From: JALRAP01 sp046302815
GTDB lineage: Bacteria > Bacteroidota > Bacteroidia > AKYH767-A > OLB10
Length of the DNA: 15,871 bases
NCBI GenBank assembly: GCA_046302815.1
Contig: JBKCHO010000047.1
Coordinates: 1-15,871, forward strand
Reading direction: 5' to 3'
Each line of letters opens with the position of its first letter. Position 1 is the stretch's first letter. This document shows, one piece after another, positions 1-7,087 of the stretch. The notes below the pieces were generated by a model. It was not told where the DNA came from and ran no database searches. It saw nothing but the letters and a program-made list of their open reading frames with translations. The translations under genes were made by a program, and so were the position numbers.

Positions 1-532
1 AGATATTGAAATACTTGTTGCTGGGCCATGCTACCAATGCTTTTACATTGTCGCCGGCACTGTAAGTTAAACTTGAAACGGTGCGTGTAATTCCGTCGGT
101 GCAATTTCCATTGGGGTCTCGTTGTGCAAAACGAAACTCTATTTGGCAATCGGCAATAATAGGTTTGAAGGCCGAAGCAATCAGCACGCTGTCGGCATAG
201 AGCTTTTGAAAGCTCTTGTTGAAAATTTCCATTGCATCCAATATCTGCGCCTTGGAAATATTCTCTGGTCCATAATTATGTATCACATGGAAAACAACCG
301 GTATGACATACAAAACTGTTCCCGCGTTCCGTTGTTCAGGTTGGCTCTTGATGTACTCAGCCGTAAACTCTTCCAACTTGCGACGGTTTTCGGAATAATT
401 CGGATCAGATTCCATGGCAGCTCGCACCATTTCATCCGTTGCGCACGGGCGAAAATTACCTTGAGAGAAAGAAGATGAATAAGCCAGGGCTGTGCAACCT
501 ACAGCCAAAATCAATTTGTTAAAATAGTTCAT
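1..532 (-). CDS. Secreted M43-family (pappalysin-like) zinc metalloprotease, N-terminal part, cut by the left edge
   Basis: Reading from the ATG at 532 toward base 1 gives 177 uninterrupted codons; the rest lies outside the window. Residues 1 to about 23 form a signal peptide (MNYFNKLILAVGCTALAYSS, then SFSQ). A propeptide-like region follows with a lone Cys (RPCATDEMV). Next comes the start of the M43 catalytic domain, with VIPVVFHVIHNYGPENISKA and DPNGNCTDGITR. These blocks align closely with the adjacent 707-aa gene, so the two are tandem paralogs. The HExxH zinc site would lie beyond the edge, so activity cannot be judged. The start is 12 nt after the upstream stop, which implies one transcript. 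By analogy with its neighbour it is probably secreted through Sec and T9SS, but its C-terminus is not visible. Family assignment is firm; substrate is unknown. Confidence 0.88.
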   Translation of the reverse strand, partial: MNYFNKLILAVGCTALAYSSSFSQGNFRPCATDEMVRAAMESDPNYSENRRKLEEFTAEYIKSQPEQRNAGTVLYVIPVVFHVIHNYGPENISKAQILDAMEIFNKSFQKLYADSVLIASAFKPIIADCQIEFRFAQRDPNGNCTDGITRTVSSLTYSAGDNVKALVAWPSNKYFNI

Positions 533-544
533 GTCTTAGTTTTT

Positions 545-2668
545 TTACTTCACTACTGCAACTTTCCTAGATGTTACATATCCATCAACTACCAATCTCA
601 CGGAATAAACTCCTCCTGCAAGGTTTGCGGGAAGCTCAAATTGGTATTCGCCGGCATCCATGGATGACTCCGCAACGCGGTTAACAACGCGTCCTGCTGC
701 ATCCAATACATCGATTCTTATATCACTACGATCCTCCAAACGGAAGTCGATGGTAGCCGATGCTCCAGTAGGATTGGGATAAACACTGAATCCTAGAGAC
801 TGCTCCAAAGCTTCATCGATTCCAACAGTGCCCGAGAGGTTGATGTCGTCGATATACATGTTGTTGCCATTGGCTTGAGTGTATTCGAATTTGAATCGAA
901 CATTGGGCTTATTGCTGTAGGAGGAGCTGGAGATGTTAACGGTTTCCTGCCTCCATTGGGTTCCATTCGGAATAAAATTGGATGTGATCAGGCCTGCCGT
1001 GCTCAAGGTAGTTCCAACCTTGTTATATCGTATGCTCCATAACTGTCCGCAGGTGGTGGAAGCAAATACCTTAAGCACATCTGTACTGGTGGATGAGCGC
1101 GCGGCGAAGGCCAACCAGAATGTCAAATTGGCGCCAGTTACATTGGTAAGGTTGTATGTGGGCGTATAAAATACATCCATCGAGTTGGCAAGGTTGCCAG
1201 AGTAGTTGTTCAAGAAGGCTGATTTGGAACCTGTTTTTGCTGCTTGAGTTGATACCACCCAGGTGTTCCCTCCATCGTTTTGAACCACCCATTCGGATCC
1301 AGGGAATAAAACGGATTCAAAACCTTCGGCGTAAGGAATGGAATATTGACCAATGGCATCAACTACCGTCACGGTTCCTGTAAGTGTTGTGGAGCTGCTT
1401 CCAACAGAATTGCTAACTGTAAGGGTTACATCATAGGTTCCTGGAGTGTTGTATTGAATAGAAGGCGTTGCGGAATTGGATGTGGATGGTGTACCTCCGG
1501 GAAAATCCCAAGCATAAGTGTCAACTGGTCCATTCCACGAGCCATCCGTGAAATTGATGGTTGTTCCGGAGCAGATGTAGTTGAGATTATTGGCGAATGC
1601 AGCAATGGGCGCACAAATAGCAGGGGTTGTGCCGTTGGTACCTGTTGCAAAAAGATTGGTTGTGGTCCAAAGGTTGTTTCTTCCACTGATAGACGAACTA
1701 AGTGCAGCATTCATTCGCGCAGCTTGGCCAATAGAAAACATGTTCTGACAAGTTCCATTGGTGTAGTCCATGTAGTTGACAAACATGTCGCCGTTGGCAC
1801 CGTTTCCACTGCAATTGGAAGTTTTAGGGAACGAGGGGCAATTGCTTTGGTTGGCGCCAAAGTGGGTAGGAGTATCGGATACAAAATCGCTTCCACAAGT
1901 TGCATCGCCCCAAATGTGACGCAAGTTGAGCCAATGACCCACTTCATGTGTGGCGGTTCGACCGGCGTTGTTGTTGTTTGCTGCTGTTCCGATATCACCT
2001 GTGTAATCATGACGAAGAACTACGCCATCGGTAGATGCATTACCGCCCGGAAACTGAGCAAATCCCAATACGATTCCAGCGGATCCACTCAAGTTTTGAA
2101 TGGTCTTGACCACCCATACATTCAAGTATTTGTTGCTTGGCCAATAGCTCAACGCTTTGACATTGTCTCGCGCATTGTTGGTTAACGGACTGTTTAAACG
2201 AACGATCCCATCGGTACAATTGCCATTGGGATCTTTTGTGGCCAAACGAAATTCAACTTCCACATCGGCCGCCAGAGCCAGAAATGGTGCTGGGGTATTT
2301 ACACTATCGGCGTTCAAATGACGGAAATCCAGATTGAGTAAATCGATCTGATTTTGGATTTGTGCCTTCGAAATGTTTTCGGGTCCACCCTCGTGTATAA
2401 CATGGAATACCACAGGTATAACTCTCAAAACCGCCGCATTTCGGTTGGCCTCTCCCTGTGATTTTCTCTCCATGTAATCCGCTACATAAGCTTCCGTTTC
2501 ACGCTCCAACTGAGCCTGATTGGCGGCGAATTGAGGATCATTGGCCATTTGCTGATCGTACAGGTAGTGGGCAAGACACTTGCTATGGTGATCGTGAGGA
2601 TCTTGTGCCAAAGATGCAAACGGCACAAGGGCCAATAGGACAAAAAGGAGAGTGTACATTTTTTTCAT
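545..2668 (-). CDS. Secreted M43 zinc metalloprotease with PKD domain and T9SS sorting domain
   Basis: This 707-aa multidomain exoprotease starts with a signal peptide (residues 1-21, cleavage near SLA-Q). A propeptide-like stretch (about 22-80) holds a single Cys31. The M43 domain covers about 82-330: zinc site HEVGHWLNLRH at 241-251, with Glu242 as predicted general base, and the Met-turn at VNYMDY (Met300). A PKD domain spans about 355-437 (YAWDFPGG, then TPGTYDVTLTVSN). A beta-rich, probably jelly-roll or MAM-like region covers about 440-612, ending in NNMYIDDINLSG. A type A T9SS sorting domain covers about 627-707 (FSVYPNPTGAS, ending SRKVAVVK). The zinc motif has Asn where the classical metzincin motif has Gly. 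Family members are secreted proteases cleaving extracellular proteins or peptides; the substrate here is unknown. A second in-frame ATG at codon 4 is possible, but the first keeps the lysine-rich signal-peptide start. Confidence 0.93.
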   Translation of the reverse strand: MKKMYTLLFVLLALVPFASLAQDPHDHHSKCLAHYLYDQQMANDPQFAANQAQLERETEAYVADYMERKSQGEANRNAAVLRVIPVVFHVIHEGGPENISKAQIQNQIDLLNLDFRHLNADSVNTPAPFLALAADVEVEFRLATKDPNGNCTDGIVRLNSPLTNNARDNVKALSYWPSNKYLNVWVVKTIQNLSGSAGIVLGFAQFPGGNASTDGVVLRHDYTGDIGTAANNNNAGRTATHEVGHWLNLRHIWGDATCGSDFVSDTPTHFGANQSNCPSFPKTSNCSGNGANGDMFVNYMDYTNGTCQNMFSIGQAARMNAALSSSISGRNNLWTTTNLFATGTNGTTPAICAPIAAFANNLNYICSGTTINFTDGSWNGPVDTYAWDFPGGTPSTSNSATPSIQYNTPGTYDVTLTVSNSVGSSSTTLTGTVTVVDAIGQYSIPYAEGFESVLFPGSEWVVQNDGGNTWVVSTQAAKTGSKSAFLNNYSGNLANSMDVFYTPTYNLTNVTGANLTFWLAFAARSSTSTDVLKVFASTTCGQLWSIRYNKVGTTLSTAGLITSNFIPNGTQWRQETVNISSSSYSNKPNVRFKFEYTQANGNNMYIDDINLSGTVGIDEALEQSLGFSVYPNPTGASATIDFRLEDRSDIRIDVLDAAGRVVNRVAESSMDAGEYQFELPANLAGGVYSVRLVVDGYVTSRKVAVVK

Positions 2669-2771
2669 GATAATCAGTTGAGAGACGACCTATTTAGGTA
2701 ACAAATTGAATGATTAAGGGTTTTGGAACTAGACTATTCCATACCGCTAAAATACGAAGACAAGGGCTCAG

Positions 2772-2800
2772 AAAAAACCTCGGATTGTCATTTAGAGGTC
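2772..2800 (-). terminator. Possible intrinsic terminator after mutT
   Basis: On the minus strand ACCTC (2799-2795) can pair with GAGGT (2781-2777) around a 13-nt loop, followed at once by a run of T residues (2777-2772). It lies 30 nt past the mutT stop and before the protease gene, where a terminator would separate the two units. The stem is only 5 to 6 bp and the loop is large, so it would be weak. Confidence 0.35.
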
Positions 2801-2806
2801 ATTTAG
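2787..2806. repeat. Short direct repeat, two copies of a 9-mer
   Basis: The 9-mer GTCATTTAG occurs at 2787-2795 and again at 2798-2806, an 11-bp (one helical turn) period, in the gap between the protease gene and mutT. It partly overlaps the terminator-like stem. It could be a chance repeat or a tandem binding site; nothing here decides. Confidence 0.4.
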
Positions 2807-2829
2807 CAAATTGCGGAATTGCTTGAAAA

Positions 2830-3243
2830 CTAGGCGCTTGTTAGATGATTTAATGCCATATCCCTCACAGGCATGTCTGCGGCAGCCCATTCTAGCCTCA
2901 GAGCTACCTTTAAATCAGCCCAAACAAACGCTTGATGCTCCTTCAAAACAGGGTTTTCCATGGTGGTGGAGCAAAGTAACGGTACAAGTTCTATCTGTTG
3001 ATCGCCATAATCATGGAAAACAGATGGCCATTGTTCCAAAACCGAAATGTCCATGGAAAGCTCTTCGTGAATTTCACGAACAATACAATCTTCAACAGAC
3101 TCTCCTTGCTCAATTTTTCCACCTGGAAACTCCCACTTGCCGGATAGCCGCATTTGAAGTCCCCTTTGTACAACTAATACATGCTTATCCCGTAAAATCA
3201 CAGCACAGGCAACACGCAGATAATCTGGTCCTTTATTCACCAT
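2830..3243 (-). CDS. mutT: MutT-type Nudix hydrolase ((deoxy)nucleoside triphosphate pyrophosphohydrolase)
   Basis: This 137-aa protein resembles bacterial MutT in length and layout. The Nudix box is at residues 42-64: GKIEQGE, seven residues, then REIHEELSM, carrying the metal-binding Glu residues (Glu57, Glu60, Glu61). The preceding SGKWEFPGG is the usual MutT lead-in, and the tail LEWAAADMPV matches the family's C-terminal pattern. MutT enzymes hydrolyse oxidised purine dNTPs such as 8-oxo-dGTP to the monophosphate in the cytoplasm, preventing mutation; that exact substrate is inferred. The Gly normally following EE-x in the box is Ser63. The ATG lies inside the end of the upstream lipoprotein gene (11-nt overlap, ATGGTGAATAA), so translation is probably coupled. 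A GTG directly follows the ATG as an alternative start. Confidence 0.9.
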   Translation of the reverse strand: MVNKGPDYLRVACAVILRDKHVLVVQRGLQMRLSGKWEFPGGKIEQGESVEDCIVREIHEELSMDISVLEQWPSVFHDYGDQQIELVPLLCSTTMENPVLKEHQAFVWADLKVALRLEWAAADMPVRDMALNHLTSA

Positions 3244-4816
3244 CGAGCAGAGCTTGGGGCTCCAATAAAACCTCCACTTCCCAATTGGCTCTCACCGTAA
3301 TTTCGGCTTGGTGATGTACATACCTTTCCGAACGAATTCCTTTCCGAACATCACCTATATCCCATTTGCCATTGCCGTTCTCATCGAGCAAAATACGGAT
3401 CCTGTATTTTCCGGCATTTAGCATGGAAAATACTCCTTTGGTTTGTTTGGATTGGTCTATGACAAGGGCTTTGTCATCCAACAGTTCCACAATGAAAGGC
3501 ACTGTTGGTGTTTTAGCAAACACAAACTCCATGCTTCCCTTGGAGTTGATGGAAGGAATTTGAAATGAAAACAAAATAGAGTCGGAAGCCCGTTGGTAAA
3601 TATCGGTAACGGCTCCACTCTTGAGATATAACGAGTACGATCCTTCGTTGGCAGGTCGTTCCAAGGTTATAGCACAGGAATCCATGGAGTATACCATTGG
3701 TAACAGGGGTATTTGAATGGTATCGAGCTTTAATAAAAAGAGTGTTGTATCAATACTTTTGATAGGCACCGCAGAGCGTAAGGAAATGGGGTTTGATGCA
3801 GCCTGGTCTGATTCCATTGTAAGCTTGTATCCTGCTTTTACTCCAGCTTTGCTGCCTCTTGGCGCCTCGTATCGAGCCGTATCCATGATGATGCCCTTAT
3901 GGCTCCAAACAAGTTGCATTGGCAAAGAATCAGGCTTGCTTTTCAAATGGATTTGGACTGTGTCGCCCTGGATATCATAAACCGTGGTAGCCACAGACAA
4001 CACCCCACTGGTTGCCGTGTATTCCAATTCGGAAGCATCTCCGTTGAAGACCGTCATTAATGTTGCTGGTGGAACAAAAAAAGCATTCATCAGCTTCAAA
4101 GTGGCCGGGGGTTGAGGGGCTGCCCACAGCTGGTGATTATTGGAGTCGGGTAGCGAAATAACCTTATCGAGAAAGCCCGCCAATTCTTCCTTGTCGTCTA
4201 ACAGGTAGTTGTCGTTTTTATCAAGTAAAACAACAAGACGATAATCTCCTTTAGCCACATTCTGAATTTTGAAATCACCATTCGCATCACATTTGGCATA
4301 GTATTCGGGAAGTTGGCCCCACATCTGCGTGTCGGGTGTGCGCGAATCGTGAAGCATGGCCCATGCATCAACAAGCGGTTTGCCGGTGGCCATTTCTACA
4401 GCACGACCGCTAACCATAAGTGAATCCAATTGGGATCCCGTGGAGAATACAAATCGATATCCATCCAATGCATTTCCCTCGTTGACATCCACTATGGCTT
4501 TACCGAAGCCAATCACATAAGTGGTGGAATCCTTCAGCGAATCCAATTCAACAACCACGGTTTTACCGCTGGCTGTTATCATGGGTTTGGTAGATAAAGG
4601 AGGAGATACCAAAATTTGACGCGATGCATCTTTCATTTGTATGTACTCATCGAATTGAATGGAAATCTTATCCCCCGAAAACAAGGTGGTTCCTTGCGCC
4701 GGCTCCGTAGAAACCTCTTTGGGAGGAGTTTCATCTTTCAATCCACCAGTTGGAGCCACTTTGTTGGCACAACCATACAAAAACAACCACACGCAAACGA
4801 GATATGTTATCCGCAT
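3233..4816 (-). CDS. Ig-like (Big_5-type) surface lipoprotein
   Basis: The ATG at 4816 gives 527 aa beginning with a lipoprotein signal (MRITYLVCVWLFLYGC), lipidated at Cys16. Residues about 28-126 resemble the bacterial Ig-like Big_5 domain found in Bacteroidota lipoproteins, opening with PTGGLKDETPP. A second beta domain (about 133-215) resembles a carboxypeptidase-regulatory fold and ends in the acidic loop DKNDNYLLDDKE. A long unrecognised middle follows. The C-terminal 80 residues carry DENGNGKWDIGD, another EF-hand-like loop. Such proteins are outer-membrane or periplasmic lipoproteins of unknown role. A TTG two codons upstream (4822) is in frame and would overlap the previous stop by 4 nt. 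I prefer the ATG, 2 nt after that stop, because it gives a compact lipoprotein signal. The 3' end overlaps mutT by 11 nt. Confidence 0.87.
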   Translation of the reverse strand: MRITYLVCVWLFLYGCANKVAPTGGLKDETPPKEVSTEPAQGTTLFSGDKISIQFDEYIQMKDASRQILVSPPLSTKPMITASGKTVVVELDSLKDSTTYVIGFGKAIVDVNEGNALDGYRFVFSTGSQLDSLMVSGRAVEMATGKPLVDAWAMLHDSRTPDTQMWGQLPEYYAKCDANGDFKIQNVAKGDYRLVVLLDKNDNYLLDDKEELAGFLDKVISLPDSNNHQLWAAPQPPATLKLMNAFFVPPATLMTVFNGDASELEYTATSGVLSVATTVYDIQGDTVQIHLKSKPDSLPMQLVWSHKGIIMDTARYEAPRGSKAGVKAGYKLTMESDQAASNPISLRSAVPIKSIDTTLFLLKLDTIQIPLLPMVYSMDSCAITLERPANEGSYSLYLKSGAVTDIYQRASDSILFSFQIPSINSKGSMEFVFAKTPTVPFIVELLDDKALVIDQSKQTKGVFSMLNAGKYRIRILLDENGNGKWDIGDVRKGIRSERYVHHQAEITVRANWEVEVLLEPQALLDGE

Positions 4817-4818
4817 CT

Positions 4819-5301
4819 TCAAAGGACTTCTATCAATTTGATTATTTCACCGAGATGCTTTTCATCTACGGCATTGAAATCGGACAAGTGGACACTGTCT
4901 ACATCCAAAACCAAAAAGACTTCTCCGTTTCGAAATGCGGGTACCACTATTTCTGACCGCGAGCTGGAGCTGCATGCGATGTGTCCGGGGAAAAGATCAA
5001 CATCTTCCACAATTATGGTACTACCTTTCATCCATGCTGTTCCACAAACCCCTTTCCCTTTTCCAATCCTAGTACAGGCAACGGGTCCCTGAAAAGGACC
5101 CAAAACCAGCTCCTCCCCTTTGACCAGGTAAAATCCAACCCAAAAAAACCCCATCGACTCTTTTAATGCAGCAGCCAGGTTGGCCAAATTGGCAATCAGG
5201 TCGGTTTCGCCCGACAACAAAGACTTGATTTGGGGCAACAATTCAACATACCGCTGTTCGCGTGATAGGGCATTGTTGGAAATGATGATTTGCTCTGCCA
5301 A
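4819..5301 (-). CDS. msrC: Free methionine-(R)-sulfoxide reductase (GAF-domain fRMsr)
   Basis: This 160-aa single GAF-domain protein matches fRMsr (E. coli MsrC/YebR) over nearly its full length, including GETDLIANLANLAAAL, WVGFYLV and LVLGPFQGPVACTRIGKGKG. The three redox cysteines are present as Cys76, Cys86 and Cys110, with the same spacing (10 and 24) as E. coli Cys84, Cys94 and Cys118. Glu117 and Asp133/Asp135 fit the substrate pocket. The enzyme reduces free L-methionine-(R)-sulfoxide to methionine in the cytoplasm, using thioredoxin-type reductants. The start must be TTG at 5301: the frame has a TAG two codons upstream and no ATG until codon 50, inside the GAF fold. The gene sits 36 nt after comF and 2 nt before the lipoprotein ATG, so it is very probably in the same operon. 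Confidence 0.92.
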   Translation of the reverse strand: MAEQIIISNNALSREQRYVELLPQIKSLLSGETDLIANLANLAAALKESMGFFWVGFYLVKGEELVLGPFQGPVACTRIGKGKGVCGTAWMKGSTIIVEDVDLFPGHIACSSSSRSEIVVPAFRNGEVFLVLDVDSVHLSDFNAVDEKHLGEIIKLIEVL

Positions 5302-5337
5302 GGCCTATGACATTGATTGGAATCACAAAAGTAACCA

Positions 5338-6024
5338 TTAGCGCCTTGCATAAGCCATGGTGGCTACACTCACCCGCACATTTGCAACCGAAGTCAACGC
5401 TGTTGAACAAGCCACCAAAGTGGCTCCGGTGGTTACCACATCATCCACCAATAGATAATGCCCGGGACCGATATCAAGCACCCCGAAGGCATGCTCTACA
5501 CCAGCGTGCCGTTCGAATCTCCTTCGAATGGTTTGCGAGGTGCTGTGTGAGCGCCTCATCAAGCTGTTGTTCATTACAGGGATTTGCAACGATTCTGAAA
5601 TGCCCTGTGCAAAAAAATCGCTCTGATTGTAGCCTCGCTTGCGCAACTTAGATGCATGCAATGGTACCGGGATGATACCGTGCAATCCGTGGAAGCGAGG
5701 CGATGTAGATAATTCTCGCCCCAACATTCGGCCTGCGAGCAATCCGTTTCTAGTTTCGCCATGGTATTTCAATCCGTGAATAAGCCGCTGAACACGGGCA
5801 CCTTTGTTAAAATACCAAAGCGCCGTTGCCGCTTCGATGGGAGCAAGTGGGACCAGTTGATTTTCCAGCGGGTTCGGACTTCGTTTGTGAAATCCCGTGC
5901 GGGGTAACTCCAGGTGACAATCGGTACAGATAACATGCTCCCCATGCAGCAATCCTTGGTGACAAGCAGCGCACGCATCCGGAAAAAAAACATGTAGAAG
6001 ATCTTGCCAATAGGATTGTATCAT
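5338..6024 (-). CDS. comF: ComF-family phosphoribosyltransferase-like protein
   Basis: From the ATG at 6024 the product has 228 aa. A small N-terminal zinc-binding motif has four cysteines (C18-x2-C21 and C33-x2-C36), followed by the conserved LIHGLKYHG (81-89). A type I phosphoribosyltransferase domain carries IIPVPLH, RKRGYNQS (128-135) and the PRPP-binding loop LLVDDVVTTGATL (191-203). ComF proteins are needed for DNA uptake in several competent bacteria, where they act in the cytoplasm on incoming single strands. Many Bacteroidota carry one without proven competence, so the role here is inferred. A TTG ten codons upstream (6054) would lengthen the protein; the ATG is preferred because ComF proteins usually start just before the first Cys pair. 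It is the first gene of the four-gene cluster and diverges from the gene at 6148. Confidence 0.9.
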   Translation of the reverse strand: MIQSYWQDLLHVFFPDACAACHQGLLHGEHVICTDCHLELPRTGFHKRSPNPLENQLVPLAPIEAATALWYFNKGARVQRLIHGLKYHGETRNGLLAGRMLGRELSTSPRFHGLHGIIPVPLHASKLRKRGYNQSDFFAQGISESLQIPVMNNSLMRRSHSTSQTIRRRFERHAGVEHAFGVLDIGPGHYLLVDDVVTTGATLVACSTALTSVANVRVSVATMAYARR

Positions 6025-6036
6025 TTGAAAATGGAC

Positions 6037-6044
6037 CAAAAATA
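6037..6044 (-). promoter_or_regulatory. Possible Bacteroidota -7 box upstream of comF
   Basis: The minus strand reads TATTTTTG here, an exact match to the phylum's TAnnTTTG -7 consensus, 12 nt before the comF ATG at 6024. If used, the leader would be only a few bases long and the TTG at 6054 could not be the start. No good TTTG -33 box is present at the usual spacing (only TTTA, somewhat too close), so the call is tentative. Confidence 0.3.
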
Positions 6045-6084
6045 GAGCTGTCAAGGCCGTTAAACCTCTCCGTTTCCTAACCTA

Positions 6085-6115
6085 TTGTGTGGCGTTACCT
6101 AAAGTAGTACCTTCG
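6085..6115 (+). promoter_or_regulatory. Possible promoter for the 311-aa coiled-coil gene
   Basis: TTG at 6085-6087 is followed after 20 nt by TACCTTCG at 6108-6115. This is one base off the Bacteroidota -7 consensus TAnnTTTG, at near-normal spacing from the -33 box. Transcription would begin near 6121, leaving about 27 nt of leader before the ATG at 6148. Prediction from pattern only. Confidence 0.35.
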
Positions 6116-6147
6116 CTACGCTTTTTTAAAGGCATTCCGGCTTATAT

Positions 6148-7083
6148 ATGGAAGATAAAAACCTGCCATTCAGCGAATTCGAGCGTAAAGAACAGCGGTC
6201 AAAACGGATGATTGTGATTATGGTCATTTCCGTTTTACTTGGGGTTAACGGTTTGTTGCTTTGGCAATTTTTCGAGAAAAAGACCCATTTGGAAGAAGTA
6301 AGCAGCCAGCTCACCACCACCCTTTCTGAAAAAGATTCGTTGGAGAGTGAACTCAACAAACTCAAAGACATTCTAGAAAAAGCCAATCGCGAGAATCTGG
6401 ATCTTCAAGGAAGACTAGTTGACCGGGAGAATGAGATCAAGGCGAAAATGGATGAAATCCAGAGATTGATCAGCTCTGGCGATGCGGCACAATTGGAAAA
6501 AGCAAAGCGGGAGATGGAGCGTTTGAAACAGCTCAATCAAAACTTCCTCGCTCAGCTGGATACCCTCAAGACGGAAAACGCCACCTTGTCGGCCTTAAAT
6601 TCCTCGCTCAACAGCTCGTTGGTTTCGGAAAGAACGCGTATTCAGTCGCTCAACCAGGAAAACGCCCGATTGTCGAACAAGGTTGCAGCAGGCTCCATAC
6701 TGAAGGCCGTGGATCTCAAAGCCGCTGGAGTGAAATATAAAACCAGTGGCAAAGAAACCGAAACCGCTCGCGCCGGTGCGGCAGATGGCATCCGAACTTG
6801 TTTTACGCTGCTTGAGAACTATGTCGCCGACAGCGGAACCAAAGACGCCTATATCCGTGTTTTAAGCCCCGACAATGCAGTGATGTCTATGAATTCCGAG
6901 ACTTTCATGTACAAAAACCAACCCACCTTGTACACGGCAATGGAAAGTTTCGAATACAACAACGAAACAACATCGGTATGTGTCCATTGGAACAAGGGTT
7001 CGGCTTATGTGAAAGGCAAATACACCATTGAGGTGTACATCGATGGCCACATGGTTGGAAGCACCGCTATTGAACTCAAGTGA
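6148..7083 (+). CDS. Membrane-anchored coiled-coil protein of unknown function
   Basis: This 311-aa protein has a short basic N-terminus (ERKEQRSKR) and one hydrophobic helix at residues 21-42. A long heptad-rich coiled coil follows (about 46-178, rich in Glu, Lys, Leu and Asn). The C-terminal domain of about 125 residues is predicted beta-rich (for example KGKYTIEVYIDGHMVGSTAI). The basic flank before the helix suggests the N-terminus is cytoplasmic, with coil and C-domain in the periplasm. Similar proteins are sometimes labelled as chromosome partitioning or SMC proteins because of the coil, but there is no Walker motif. Two cysteines occur in the C-terminal domain. The gene stands alone on the plus strand, divergent from comF, and its stop is 4 nt from that of the convergent outer-membrane gene. 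A structural or tethering role in the envelope is a guess. Confidence 0.8.
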   Translation: MEDKNLPFSEFERKEQRSKRMIVIMVISVLLGVNGLLLWQFFEKKTHLEEVSSQLTTTLSEKDSLESELNKLKDILEKANRENLDLQGRLVDRENEIKAKMDEIQRLISSGDAAQLEKAKREMERLKQLNQNFLAQLDTLKTENATLSALNSSLNSSLVSERTRIQSLNQENARLSNKVAAGSILKAVDLKAAGVKYKTSGKETETARAGAADGIRTCFTLLENYVADSGTKDAYIRVLSPDNAVMSMNSETFMYKNQPTLYTAMESFEYNNETTSVCVHWNKGSAYVKGKYTIEVYIDGHMVGSTAIELK

Positions 7084-7087
7084 TTTT

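Noticed and set aside
1346..2185. A 279-codon open frame on the plus strand, opposite the M43 protease gene
   Set aside because: It is antisense to a gene with clear catalytic and secretion domains, and its translation is low-complexity and Cys/Ile/Ser-rich with no recognisable domain. It is a shadow of codon usage on the other strand.
4817..4822. TTG start two codons before the lipoprotein ATG, overlapping the preceding stop
   Set aside because: The ATG at 4816 already gives a complete lipoprotein signal; the TTG adds only two residues and is a weaker codon. It cannot be excluded.
6025..6054. TTG start ten codons before the comF ATG
   Set aside because: ComF proteins usually begin shortly before the first zinc Cys pair, and a TAnnTTTG-like box lies between the TTG and the ATG.
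6101..6127. Imperfect hairpin (AAAGTAG with CTA and CTTT) followed by a T-run, resembling a plus-strand terminator
   Set aside because: No plus-strand gene lies upstream to be terminated, the stem is bulged, and it overlaps the likely promoter of the gene at 6148.
6148..7083. Annotation of the coiled-coil protein as ParA or an SMC-type chromosome partitioning protein
   Set aside because: There is no Walker A or B motif and there is a membrane helix near the N-terminus; the likeness is only coiled-coil composition.
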